Source: Bifidobacterium breve (GTDB lineage Bacteria > Actinomycetota > Actinomycetes > Nanopelagicales > Nanopelagicaceae). From it: DNA of 49,778 nt. Both the position numbers and the translations under genes were made by a program. Below, piece after piece: positions 22,201 through 29,365 of the stretch; the stretch's first letter is position 1, and the number at the start of each line of letters is the position of its first letter. A model generated the notes under the pieces. It made no database searches, was not told the DNA's origin, and saw nothing but the letters and a program-made list of their open reading frames with translations. The DNA is taken from the NCBI GenBank assembly GCA_945881945.1, contig CAMCVO010000010.1:1-49778 (forward strand), in the 5' to 3' direction.

Positions 22201-22600
22201 TATTACCGAGCACCTACTTAAACAGTACGCCCCATTTTTAGATGCCCTTAAGGTTTGCAAATCAAGTGATCTAATTAGGGTCAGATCAAATCAAGAAGTG
22301 TTAGTTGTTGGGGTAAAGGTGGCGCTGCAATCACCACCAATTAGAAGTGGCAAACGAGTTTTATTTCTAACCATAGATGATGGCTTTGGCTGTAGTGATC
22401 TAACTTTTTTTGAAGATACCCAACAAAGTTATGCCCATATTATTAAGGCAAATAACTTAATCCTGGCAAAGGGTGTAGTTAGAAGAACTGGGGCTAGGGG
22501 AGTATCAATTAGAGCATCTGCTGCTTGGCCACTTGAGCAGCTGTATGAGAAATGGGTATCAGATCAGATTTTAAGTCAGCGAAGTACTTCAACAACTTAG
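19271..22600 (+). CDS. dnaE2: Error-prone DNA polymerase III alpha subunit DnaE2
   Basis: 1109 aa. The polymerase active site is NELPDIDIDVES near residues 398-409, with VAARGSAAGSLTCHLLGISE just before. The C-terminal OB region VLVVGVKVALQSPPIRSGKR is DnaE2-like, and the length is shorter than replicative DnaE1. The N-terminal PHP domain (HLSVCSNYSFKYG, ALTDIDNLAG) has lost the usual metal-binding histidines, so it should lack PHP nuclease activity. Co-transcribed with DUF6504 under LexA; no imuA or imuB is in the window. Confidence 0.9.
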   Translation: MVTPFTHLSVCSNYSFKYGVNHPEDLVAKAAQLNMSALALTDIDNLAGAVRFAQSCESYGINPILGINIGFMQKQSRITLLAKGGKLSSLYRLVTAINTNTSDGVLTVELLERFNQYSSDLIALFGINSGLITNLIGRKEGAALSIYQLAKSYFDQVVIECTSHLERAGNLRSTANAAKSLTFANKHQIPAVITNSVRFLDRTDGPVADLLDASRKLSLISDATTERSNGEAYLKDSQDMSYLADQISRQAGLFDGYQLIKTTQDIAQICQLKPRGEIGLGGVHLPEPKLFNASNQVQLLAQLEQKAAANIDYYYPTDLKKVAASRLEQEINTIGQLGFTSYFLTVAGIVDSARSLGIRVAARGSAAGSLTCHLLGISEVDPISNGLLMERFCSLERNELPDIDIDVESDRRYEIYDLIFKRYGDSNWAKVGNQGQCATVSMVERYRARHAIRDAGNALGADRTQIDLLAKSMPHISARNIGNAIKQLPELKRLDLSSPLIKATINLAMRLDKLPRHLSMHPCAVVISDDRLLDFSPILINQSNYPMLSFDKDDVEGLGFLKLDVLGVRMQSAIAYTINEIKEVEDESLDINKIALDDKLTFDLIKSTRTLGLFQVESPGQRELVGKLVPDQFNDLVIGISLFRPGPIKSEMITPFLNARSGVIEANLIHDDLAPILAQTKGVVVFHEQVIEIIAKLTGSTFGAADQMRRNLGSKEGMQEVCDWFYQRAAKCGYSKSVVDYTWQILRDFASFGFCKAHASAFAMTTYQSAYLKTHHTAAFLAAVLTHEPGMYPKRLIIDEARQWGIKILPVDINKSDTSYRVEKVAAGEKESYLYTAPDTKSTGERLTLPDASSYGIRVSLADIAGISTGEIKSIIANRPYIDLADFTYRSGAHWPTTQVLVEIGAFDLLHGIGRESKLNRRDLYIHLQELKQLNSGKAAAGQLSLALSPGEIDSLGLPDITKSEQISSELQNLGLDITEHLLKQYAPFLDALKVCKSSDLIRVRSNQEVLVVGVKVALQSPPIRSGKRVLFLTIDDGFGCSDLTFFEDTQQSYAHIIKANNLILAKGVVRRTGARGVSIRASAAWPLEQLYEKWVSDQILSQRSTSTT

Positions 22601-22683
22601 AGGATTTAACTCTCTATTAAAATTTAAAAATCCTCAATCAGTTCAAGATCATCTCTTTTTAAGCTGGGGTAAAAATTCACCCC
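22600..22683 (+). terminator. Two weak hairpins after dnaE2
   Basis: An 8-bp inverted repeat GAGGATTT/AAATCCTC spans 22600-22635 with a 20-base loop, and GGGGT/ACCCC at 22666-22683 is followed by TTATTT. Either could end the SOS operon; neither has a strong U tract. The rest of the 241-base gap shows no gene. Confidence 0.35.
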
Positions 22684-22841
22684 TTATTTACCAAATTACC
22701 CAGTAAATATGCTCAAAGGTAGGCAACCTCACCCTTAATAGGGGGAAATCGCAGTCAGCACAGCCAGTGATTAATACCAACAACAGTTAAAATTGTCCTA
22801 TCCCAGATCAGATAGATACTGGATAACAGATGGAGAAGTAA

Positions 22842-23219
22842 ATGAGTGAGAAGGATCTAATCAAGCTTTGGAATCAAACACGTTCACAAATAATTTCTGC
22901 CCAAATGCAGCCAGTACTAGTACTTATCGCTGCCTTTGTTTTATCTACCCTTGGTTACTTTGATAAGGCAACAGATAGCGCTAAGTATTTTGCATTAGTG
23001 GTAATTGCTATCACCGGAATCTTGACCACAGTAAACCAATATGCAGCTATCCGTGAGGGTGAATCAATCTGCGAGGAGCTATCAAAGGTCGCAAAGACTG
23101 GTCCATTAGCTAAGAAGATTGCTGGTTCAAAGAACTTTGTCTCACTAACAGGTGCGGTAATTGTGGTTGCCGATATTGCAGTATTTGTCTTTGCATATAT
23201 GGCAATCTTTGGGATGTAG
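22842..23219 (+). CDS. Hypothetical membrane protein
   Basis: 125 aa; no family recognised. It has a charged N-terminus (MSEKDLIKLWNQTRSQI), then hydrophobic segments at about 24-38, 49-63 and 100-123, with a soluble loop between the last two (REGESICEELSKVAKTGPLA). A GGAGAAG-type ribosome-binding site precedes the ATG. It is followed without a gap by a possible 41-aa membrane peptide. Likely an inner-membrane protein with three helices. Confidence 0.6.
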   Translation: MSEKDLIKLWNQTRSQIISAQMQPVLVLIAAFVLSTLGYFDKATDSAKYFALVVIAITGILTTVNQYAAIREGESICEELSKVAKTGPLAKKIAGSKNFVSLTGAVIVVADIAVFVFAYMAIFGM

Positions 23220-23345
23220 TTGAACAACCTACTTATCTGGCTAGCACCCCTAGTTATAACTCTAGGGGTGTTTGTCTATGTCTATGAGCGGCCAAAAAAA
23301 CCTAAGGCAAAGAGCACTGGCCGTGGTGGAGATTTCGCCGAGTAG
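23220..23345 (+). CDS. Possible 41-aa single-pass membrane peptide
   Basis: A TTG codon immediately after the preceding stop opens a 41-codon frame: one hydrophobic helix (NLLIWLAPLVITLGVFVYVY) followed by a basic tail (ERPKKPKAKSTGRGGDFAE). The composition is that of a genuine small membrane protein. Against it: there is no separate ribosome-binding site, and a perfect hairpin lies inside the frame. Translational coupling to the upstream gene would be needed. Confidence 0.45.
   Translation: MNNLLIWLAPLVITLGVFVYVYERPKKPKAKSTGRGGDFAE
23245..23270 (+). terminator. Perfect 9-bp hairpin (terminator-like)
   Basis: CACCCCTAG and CTAGGGGTG form a perfect 9-bp stem around an 8-base loop, followed by TTTGTCT. 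This would suit a rho-independent terminator for the membrane-protein gene, although the U tract is short and the stem lies inside the possible 41-codon frame. Confidence 0.5.
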
Positions 23346-23377
23346 TAATTGCAGCAGCTACAACTTAAGAGCTTAAA

Positions 23378-23725
23378 ATGAGTGAATTAATTGTTATCTA
23401 TGATGGTCAATGTGATCTATGCAAGAGATCAATCACCTGGGTTAAAAAGGGATTACCAATTGATGCCATCTCCTACCAAGATGGTGATTTAGCAAGCTTT
23501 GGTTTAACCACCACTCAATGCGCTAAATCGGTATATGTGATCGATGGTCAAAGTCAGTACAACGGCGCTGATGCAGTGGCGCTCCTTCTTAAAAAGCGTG
23601 GCAATAAAGTTTTAGCAAAGCTATTGAGCGCCTCTGGCCCAATTGGCAGGTGGGGCTACCTTTGGGTAGCAAACCACCGCTCCTCATTGCTAGTGCGCAC
23701 ACTTACTCGATTGATTAGGGTTTAA
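23378..23725 (+). CDS. DCC-family (DUF393) thiol-disulfide oxidoreductase-like protein
   Basis: 115 aa. YDGQCDLCKRSITWVKK carries the family motif with C12 and C15 as a CxxC pair, followed by the weaker conserved SVYVIDG and YNGADAVALLLKK. DUF393 proteins have a thioredoxin-like fold; their partners are mostly unknown. There is no signal peptide, so it is cytoplasmic. It stands alone between two membrane-protein genes. Confidence 0.82.
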   Translation: MSELIVIYDGQCDLCKRSITWVKKGLPIDAISYQDGDLASFGLTTTQCAKSVYVIDGQSQYNGADAVALLLKKRGNKVLAKLLSASGPIGRWGYLWVANHRSSLLVRTLTRLIRV

Positions 23726-23782
23726 CCTTTTTTCCAAGCGTGGCATCCTCAAAGAGCTTAAGTGGTGGATCTATATTTGATC

Positions 23783-24256
23783 ATGGCTAATAACACAGAT
23801 AAGAAATATGTTGAAACATCAATAATTCCAATTAAGTATGTTGACTTAGTTGAGGATATCTTTCACGCGATCTTGGCGCTCTCCCTATTTGTAATTGGCA
23901 TTGGTGCTTTCTTCTACTCAATAAAGAGATTAATTGAGACCGCACCCTTTTTCCCAAATGGCATGATTCAAGGTGTTAATGACATCCTATTTATTGTAAT
24001 TATTTTAGAGATCCTACGTACTGTTATCTCACGCTTTACCGATGGTGTTTATCAATTAGATAAGTTTTTAATTATTGGGGTAATTGCTGCGGTTCGACAT
24101 ATTTTAACTGTTGGCGCCTCATTAACCTTAACCGCCCAAAAAACAGATGAGGCCTTCAGACGTGCCCTATATGAGTTAGGCCTAAATGCCTTAGTTGTTA
24201 TCGCCTTAGTATTTGCAATCTTTTTATCAAAGGCTGCCCACCGCAATAAAGGCTAA
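23783..24256 (+). CDS. PsiE-like (phosphate-starvation-inducible) membrane protein
   Basis: 157 aa from ATG 23783; an upstream in-frame start adds seven poor residues. There are four hydrophobic segments with the family-like stretches LVEDIFHAILALSLFVIG and DILFIVIILEILRTVI, then DKFLIIGVIAAVRHILTVGA, which match PsiE-type proteins. Function unknown beyond membrane location; no PHO box was recognised upstream. Its end overlaps the convergent tspO gene by four bases. Confidence 0.7.
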   Translation: MANNTDKKYVETSIIPIKYVDLVEDIFHAILALSLFVIGIGAFFYSIKRLIETAPFFPNGMIQGVNDILFIVIILEILRTVISRFTDGVYQLDKFLIIGVIAAVRHILTVGASLTLTAQKTDEAFRRALYELGLNALVVIALVFAIFLSKAAHRNKG

Positions 24257-24714
24257 TTTAACTTAGCGTAGTTATAACTTAAGTAGGTAGCGGTTATTAC
24301 CCATACTTGGTAGATGGTTGTGGCAAAAAACAATGGCACAGATGCTTGATAGATAAAGTAGAGCATTGGCAGGGTTAATAAGGCAACGACTGCCAGTGCG
24401 ATTGAGGCGGCGTATAAATTATGTGGCCGGTAGAACTGATACGCCCAGGTGAGAGCTGCTGCTACTGAAAGTGCAAAGATTGAAAGGTAAACAATTGCAT
24501 TTGTGGTGCTTAATTTGTTGGCAACTGCAACTGAGGCAAATCCTAAAATCACAAAGTTATATGGCCAGATAAGACCAAAGATAAAATCAGGTGGCTGCCA
24601 AGGTGGTTGATTAAGTGAGCGATACCAATTATCACCTGTGTTAACCCAAAGACCTGAGCCAATGACATAGACAAACACAATTACTACACCAATTACTGAA
24701 AGTAGTGATTTCAT
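24253..24714 (-). CDS. tspO: TspO/MBR family tryptophan-rich sensor protein
   Basis: 153 aa with five hydrophobic helices. WYRSLNQPPWQPPDFIFG (from residue 30) and IWPYNF are the TspO signature, and ALTWAYQFYRPHNLYAASIA carries the second conserved half. TspO binds tetrapyrroles and is linked to photo-oxidative and stress responses. It sits five bases after the photolyase gene on the same strand, forming a three-gene operon with DUF2256. Confidence 0.92.
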   Translation of the reverse strand: MKSLLSVIGVVIVFVYVIGSGLWVNTGDNWYRSLNQPPWQPPDFIFGLIWPYNFVILGFASVAVANKLSTTNAIVYLSIFALSVAAALTWAYQFYRPHNLYAASIALAVVALLTLPMLYFIYQASVPLFFATTIYQVWVITATYLSYNYAKLN

Positions 24715-24719
24715 ATTGA

Positions 24720-26192
24720 TTAGATTAGACCCTTATCTAATCCAGCAAGCACCTCTTTGGCCCGTTTCTTAACCTCAGCCATATCCTTTAATCTTTTAAT
24801 CCCAAATAACTGTTGTGCCATCCGATGATTTCCCACAAACTCCTCATGATTGCGATCTAGAAAATCCCAATACAAGGTGGTGAAAGGGCAGGCGTTATCG
24901 CCAGTTCTAAGCTTTGGGTCATAAACACACCCTTTGCAGTAATTACTCATCTTTGAAATATAAGCACCCCCTGCTGCATATGGCTTGGTCATCATCACAC
25001 CATTATCGGCGTGGACTCCCATGCCAATTACATTTGGCACCATTACCCAATCAGTTGCATCAATAAATACCCGCCGCATCCAGGATAAAAACTCTTGGGG
25101 ATTTGTGCCAGTAATTAGGGCCAAGTTACTTAGCAACATAAGACGTGGAATGTGGTGAACCCATCCTCTGGTATTTATATCTTCTAGATTACTTTTAATG
25201 CAATTCATCTTTGTCTTATCTGCATCCTCAAATAGCGGAGGTAATTTTCGCTTTGCATTTAAGTTATTTAACTCTTTGTAGTCTTGACCCAAATGCCAGT
25301 ACATCCCATTTACATACTCACGCCAGCCAATAATCTGCCTGATAAACCCTTCAGCAGAAGCGATTGGAATATCTCCTTTTTCAAATCTTTTAAGAGCTAC
25401 ATCAATTACCTCAGAGGGGTGAAGCAGCCCATTATTTAGATATGGACTTAGGAGTGAGTGGTGAAGTGACCAGTTATCAACCGTCATCGCATCCTCATAT
25501 GGGCCAAAGAGTGCGAAGTGATTATCTAAGAAGTTTTTTAATACCCTCTTTGCACCATCCCTTGTGGTGGCAAAATCAGTTACTGGTTTTATACCTAAAT
25601 CATTTGCAATCTTGGTATCAATCTCATCTGCTTTATGTTGTAGGTAGGGTGGGAAGATATAACCCTTAGGAAGTGGTGAGCGGTTCTCCTTATCAAAATT
25701 CCAGGCACCGCCAACTGGCTTACCCTTTTCAACTAAGATATTTAATCTAATCCGCTGAGCGCGATAAAAAGACTCCATTAAGTAACTCTTTTGCGAACCG
25801 GCCCACTGGGTAAAGAGCTTTTCAGGAGTTAAGAAGAAATCATTCTCAACAAAGGTAACGCCAAAATCGGAAAGTGATTGTTTTAATCTAAATGAGCTAG
25901 GTGTGGCAGCGATGATTGGCAGATTTGGATACTTTTTTAATACCTCTGTTAAACCATCAACTGTGGTGGCGCCCTTTTGATAAATAACGGTATAACCATC
26001 ATCTTGTAATGATTTAACAAAGTGGGCAGCAGAAGATAGTAAAAAGTAGAGCCGCACCTTGCTACCAAACTCAGGGGTGAGCATTCGCTTACTCTCCACC
26101 AAAACAATTAGATCATCCCTAGAATTTGATTTCTTTAACGCACCATATCCAGCATTTAATTGATCATGGCTGACATAGATGATTCGCTTCAC
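24720..26192 (-). CDS. Cryptochrome/photolyase-related protein (FeS-BCP/PhrB type)
   Basis: 490 aa from GTG 26192, whose GTGA overlaps the DUF2256 stop; an ATG at 26204 would overlap by 16 bases. It opens [12 protein letters not shown] (the DPRP-type antenna domain), and the C-terminal FAD domain has [29 protein letters not shown] and [12 protein letters not shown]. Cys in MNCIKS, NYCKGC and NACPFT fit the four ligands of the [4Fe-4S] cluster of this class, known for (6-4) photolyase activity. Light-driven DNA repair is the likely job; photoreceptor use is possible. Confidence 0.9.
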   Translation of the reverse strand: MKRIIYVSHDQLNAGYGALKKSNSRDDLIVLVESKRMLTPEFGSKVRLYFLLSSAAHFVKSLQDDGYTVIYQKGATTVDGLTEVLKKYPNLPIIAATPSSFRLKQSLSDFGVTFVENDFFLTPEKLFTQWAGSQKSYLMESFYRAQRIRLNILVEKGKPVGGAWNFDKENRSPLPKGYIFPPYLQHKADEIDTKIANDLGIKPVTDFATTRDGAKRVLKNFLDNHFALFGPYEDAMTVDNWSLHHSLLSPYLNNGLLHPSEVIDVALKRFEKGDIPIASAEGFIRQIIGWREYVNGMYWHLGQDYKELNNLNAKRKLPPLFEDADKTKMNCIKSNLEDINTRGWVHHIPRLMLLSNLALITGTNPQEFLSWMRRVFIDATDWVMVPNVIGMGVHADNGVMMTKPYAAGGAYISKMSNYCKGCVYDPKLRTGDNACPFTTLYWDFLDRNHEEFVGNHRMAQQLFGIKRLKDMAEVKKRAKEVLAGLDKGLI

Positions 26193-26323
26193 TTGCCACC
26201 ACATCTTTTTGAGCAGTACTTAACATTTTCCCAATTTTTTGCCCACTTTTTTCGCCACTCAAACTCTAATTTGCAGGTAAGACAAACCTTTGGCTTAAAG
26301 CCATTTTTAATCTTTGCCCGCAT
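26189..26323 (-). CDS. DUF2256 small zinc-type protein
   Basis: A 44-aa frame: a basic N-terminus, C14 and C17 in [15 protein letters not shown], then [14 protein letters not shown] with C37 and C41. This is the DUF2256 pattern, a one-domain treble-clef-like zinc protein often encoded beside, or fused to, photolyase-related proteins (from memory). The stop TGA overlaps the photolyase GTG start, so translation is coupled. It is the first gene of the operon, and its promoter must lie in the 26324-26366 gap. Confidence 0.85.
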   Translation of the reverse strand: MRAKIKNGFKPKVCLTCKLEFEWRKKWAKNWENVKYCSKRCGGK

Positions 26324-26366
26324 GGGGTCAATGTTAGGCGCAAAGACTCAGTAATTTCTGACCTTA

Positions 26367-27116
26367 GTGTGGTTGAATCTGTGGATGTGGATGCCGATTT
26401 TAGTAGCAGCTTTTTTAGTTGCCTCAATCACACCGGCGTTAGCCCATCAACCAGTTGCCATTACCGATGCTCACACCTCAGCCAAGGCTGGTCCAATAAT
26501 GGTAGATGGCACAATCTCCTTTGCAATGCGAGTTAACTTCACCAAAGCAAATCAAGAACGTGGTTTTCGTATCTCCTTAGCCGAGGATGAGTTATTAAAT
26601 TTTGAGTATTTGATTATTGATCGCGCTCCAGAGAATAGATTAGCTACTAGTAAATTACCGGTAGTGACAATTACCGCACCAGATGGCACAAAGCAGGTTA
26701 TTAAGTTAAATGAGCGAAGTAAGTTTTATGAGCCATATGGCAGAACCAATTACCTCTTCTTATCAAGATTTTCCGAAACTGCTAAAGCAGGAATATATGA
26801 GTTCTCAATTAAATCAAAGGGCAGGACTGGAATTACCGTATCTACTGGCAGTAAAGAGGAGCCAGGTGAGGTTTATCAACCAAAGCAGTGTCCGGTAGCT
26901 CAACTTACATCTCCAGTAGTAATTACTAATGCTCAAGCAGCTACCTTGGTTGGGATGAAAAAGCAGAGCGCGATCTCCTGCGTTCAATCACTTAATGGCA
27001 TTACTCGAATCGCTCAAGAGGATGGTGAGTCCTTTCCACTCACTAGAGATTATCGAACTGAGCGAGTGGATTTAACAATTGCAAAAGGAGTAGTGACTAA
27101 AGTTTCAGTAGGTTAG
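26367..27116 (+). CDS. Secreted protein with I78-like C-terminal domain
   Basis: 249 aa from GTG (ATG 26385 is an alternative). The signal peptide ends ITPALA-HQP near residue 26. The middle region (residues 40-165) is a beta-rich domain not recognised. The last ~60 residues, LVGMKKQSAISC ... ITRIAQEDGESFPLTRDYRT ... VDLTIAKGVVTKVSVG, follow the peptidase inhibitor I78 layout (G at the start, TxDYRxxR core, final VG). Two Cys (QCPVAQ and ISCVQ) could form a disulfide. Divergent from the photolyase operon. Confidence 0.6.
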   Translation: MWLNLWMWMPILVAAFLVASITPALAHQPVAITDAHTSAKAGPIMVDGTISFAMRVNFTKANQERGFRISLAEDELLNFEYLIIDRAPENRLATSKLPVVTITAPDGTKQVIKLNERSKFYEPYGRTNYLFLSRFSETAKAGIYEFSIKSKGRTGITVSTGSKEEPGEVYQPKQCPVAQLTSPVVITNAQAATLVGMKKQSAISCVQSLNGITRIAQEDGESFPLTRDYRTERVDLTIAKGVVTKVSVG

Positions 27117-28129
27117 AGCTTATTTGGCCAGGTATCACTTAACTTATAACCAAGTGGGTATGGATCAGTTGGATCCAAAGTGTGTTGATGATGTCCAGTA
27201 ATCCAAGCTTGGCCTGCGATAGATGGAATTATTCCTGATTTATCACCAACGCTAATCTCCTGCTCAATCTTGCACTCAAATTGAGAATCAATAATTGATC
27301 GACCAATCATTAGATCATTAAGTTTTGCAACACCTTTTTTGTGTAAAAGTGCCAATCTAGCTGAGCAGCCAGTGCCAGTTGGTGAGCGATCTATTTTGCC
27401 TGGCTGAATCGCCACCGCATTTTTACTTATCGCCACTCCGTTTTCATAAAAGATAGGAAGTGCGATTTGGGTAAAGGAGAAGTGGCGCCAATCAGGATTT
27501 GTTGGATGTTCAAACTGTAATTGCTCATTGGCAGCAGCGGTGATCTTCATTCCCACCTTGGCTAAATCTGCCGCCTCATCTGCCTTTATTTCAAAACCTA
27601 ATTTAACTGCATCGGTGATAACAAAACTATCCCCACCAAATGCGGTGTCAACTTCAATACTGCCCAAACCATCTACTTCAAGACGGGCATTTAATTGCCC
27701 AGCAAAGGATGCAATGTTTTTTACAACTACCTTAGTTACCTTCCCGGCTTTGCAGTGGGCAGTTACATAAACCAGACCACCTGGTGCCTGCATTACTAAG
27801 TTAGTAATTGGCTCAACCATCTTTACGATGCCCCGCTCTAAGACAACAGTTGCAACACAGATTGAGTTTGATCCAGACATTGGGGGAGTGTCCTCTGGCT
27901 CCATGATGATAAATGCAACCGCAGCTGCAGGATCTGTTGGTGGCACAAGAAGATTTACATGACGAAAAACTCCACCACGGGGTTCATTTAAAATAAATTT
28001 TCGAAGTGATTGATCATTTGCAATAAATCTAGATTGCTCCCAGATGTTTTTACCTGGGATCGCATCAACGCCACCAATGATTACATCCCCAACCTCACCT
28101 TCGGCGTGGGCTGAGATCACCTCAATCAT
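27113..28129 (-). CDS. Proline racemase/hydroxyproline epimerase family enzyme (Ser/Cys type)
   Basis: 338 aa. ISAHAEGEVGDVIIGG opens the fold and DRSPTGTGCSARLA holds the second catalytic Cys, C255. At the first catalytic position the usual MCGH is replaced by MSGS with S85. The Ser/Cys pair is known from subgroups acting on hydroxyprolines (epimerase or dehydratase), but the exact reaction cannot be read here. It converges with the I78-like gene, overlapping by four bases. Confidence 0.8.
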   Translation of the reverse strand: MIEVISAHAEGEVGDVIIGGVDAIPGKNIWEQSRFIANDQSLRKFILNEPRGGVFRHVNLLVPPTDPAAAVAFIIMEPEDTPPMSGSNSICVATVVLERGIVKMVEPITNLVMQAPGGLVYVTAHCKAGKVTKVVVKNIASFAGQLNARLEVDGLGSIEVDTAFGGDSFVITDAVKLGFEIKADEAADLAKVGMKITAAANEQLQFEHPTNPDWRHFSFTQIALPIFYENGVAISKNAVAIQPGKIDRSPTGTGCSARLALLHKKGVAKLNDLMIGRSIIDSQFECKIEQEISVGDKSGIIPSIAGQAWITGHHQHTLDPTDPYPLGYKLSDTWPNKL

Positions 28130-28217
28130 TTTCCTATCCTAACCATTAACACCACCAATCAGTTCAACTACTGGCATATGATCTGACCTAAGGCTTTGCT
28201 AATAAGGGTGGTATTTC

Positions 28218-28811
28218 ATGAAGTTTATTGTGGTTGGTTCAACTGGGTTAATTGGTTCATATGTGGCAAAGACATTAAGTAAATATGGCACAGTGGTTGG
28301 CGTATCTAGAACTACTGATATCAAAGTTGATGTTAAAAATCCTGCCTCCATTAAGGCGATGTATGAAAAGGTGGGAAAGGTTGATGCGGTGGCATCATGT
28401 ATTGGCAAGGTTGTTTATAAGCCAATAACTGAGATCTCATATGATGATTATTTAATTAGTTTTAAAGATAAGGCACTTGGCCAGGTTGAATTAGTTCGAG
28501 TAGGGATTGATTACTTAATTGATGGCGGCTCATTTACCTTAATGACTGGGGTATTAGCCAGAGATCCAATTCCAGCAGCCTCTGCTGCTGCCTTAGCAAA
28601 TGGCGCAGTTGAATCCTTTACCTTGGCTGCAGCAATTGATCTACCAAGAGGGTTGCGAATAAATACAGTTAGTCCAAATGTATTAACTGAGGCTACAAGT
28701 TATCATGCAAAATTTGCTGGCTACCACCAGGTGAGCGCGCAATCTGTGGCAGATGCCTACGTTAAATCAATCTTAGGAAAGCAGAGCGGTCAGATCTATA
28801 AATTAGATTGA
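28218..28811 (+). CDS. Short SDR-family (NAD(P)-dependent) protein
   Basis: 197 aa. VVGSTGLIGSYVAKTLSKYG is the nucleotide-binding Rossmann start, DAVASCIGKV stands in for the NAG region, and INTVSPNVL matches the SDR N-x-x-x-P strand. The classical Tyr-x3-Lys is not present at the expected place (PAASAAALANGAVESFTLAA), so chemistry may be atypical or absent. Divergent from the racemase gene across 88 bases; the end overlaps the next minus-strand gene by nine bases. Confidence 0.75.
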   Translation: MKFIVVGSTGLIGSYVAKTLSKYGTVVGVSRTTDIKVDVKNPASIKAMYEKVGKVDAVASCIGKVVYKPITEISYDDYLISFKDKALGQVELVRVGIDYLIDGGSFTLMTGVLARDPIPAASAAALANGAVESFTLAAAIDLPRGLRINTVSPNVLTEATSYHAKFAGYHQVSAQSVADAYVKSILGKQSGQIYKLD

Positions 28812-29360
28812 TTTTTCAGCCAAATTAGCTCTAACCATATCGCACAGTACTTTTTGATCAACCTTCCAATCATTAGGTAGTGCAATAGTTTTTTTAGTTA
28901 CCCGATACTGCTTAAAGTGGGGGGCAAACTTTTTTAATACCTTCTCACTCCAAGGTGCGATTGAGATGTGGTTTTTTGATGAGGATACGCCAAATACATA
29001 TTGATCCCCATTTTTTAACATCGGCTGATTCCAAGCGATCACCAACTTCAACTTGGGGTGTTTTTTCTTAATCGCAGCAAAGATTGCCTTGATTAACTTT
29101 GCCTGCTTTGGATCTAAGGATTTGTAGTAAGCAGCAACTGATTCATACCTAGCGGCTGATTTTGAACCCCTTGAGTACATAACTAAAGCATTGGCGTGGG
29201 CTTGCGAAAAACCGTAATTCTCTTTCAAATGTGCAATTTGTTCTGGATACTTTTTACCCTCTAGTTTTTTCATTACTGAATACCAGTAACTCATCTTCTC
29301 ACCGTAGCGTTTTTCAATAAGCGGAAAATAAGAGGTGCGGTCGGTGTTAGTAATTGCCAT
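28803..29360 (-). CDS. DUF4287 plus DUF1801 domain protein
   Basis: 185 aa. The N-terminal part, YWYSVMKKLEGKKYPEQIAH followed by GFSQAHANALVMYSRG, matches DUF4287; the C-terminal part, LKLVIAWNQPMLKNGDQYVF ... HISIAPWS, matches the YdhG/frataxin-like DUF1801 fold. The fusion is common and its role unknown. It is six bases downstream of the cysteine desulfurase-like gene on the same strand. Confidence 0.75.
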   Translation of the reverse strand: MAITNTDRTSYFPLIEKRYGEKMSYWYSVMKKLEGKKYPEQIAHLKENYGFSQAHANALVMYSRGSKSAARYESVAAYYKSLDPKQAKLIKAIFAAIKKKHPKLKLVIAWNQPMLKNGDQYVFGVSSSKNHISIAPWSEKVLKKFAPHFKQYRVTKKTIALPNDWKVDQKVLCDMVRANLAEKSI

Positions 29361-29365
29361 CGAAA

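Noticed and set aside
26160-26354. Plus-strand 64-codon frame at the photolyase/DUF2256 junction
   Set aside because: It is the shadow of the DUF2256 gene, whose four Cys and family pattern on the minus strand are clear.
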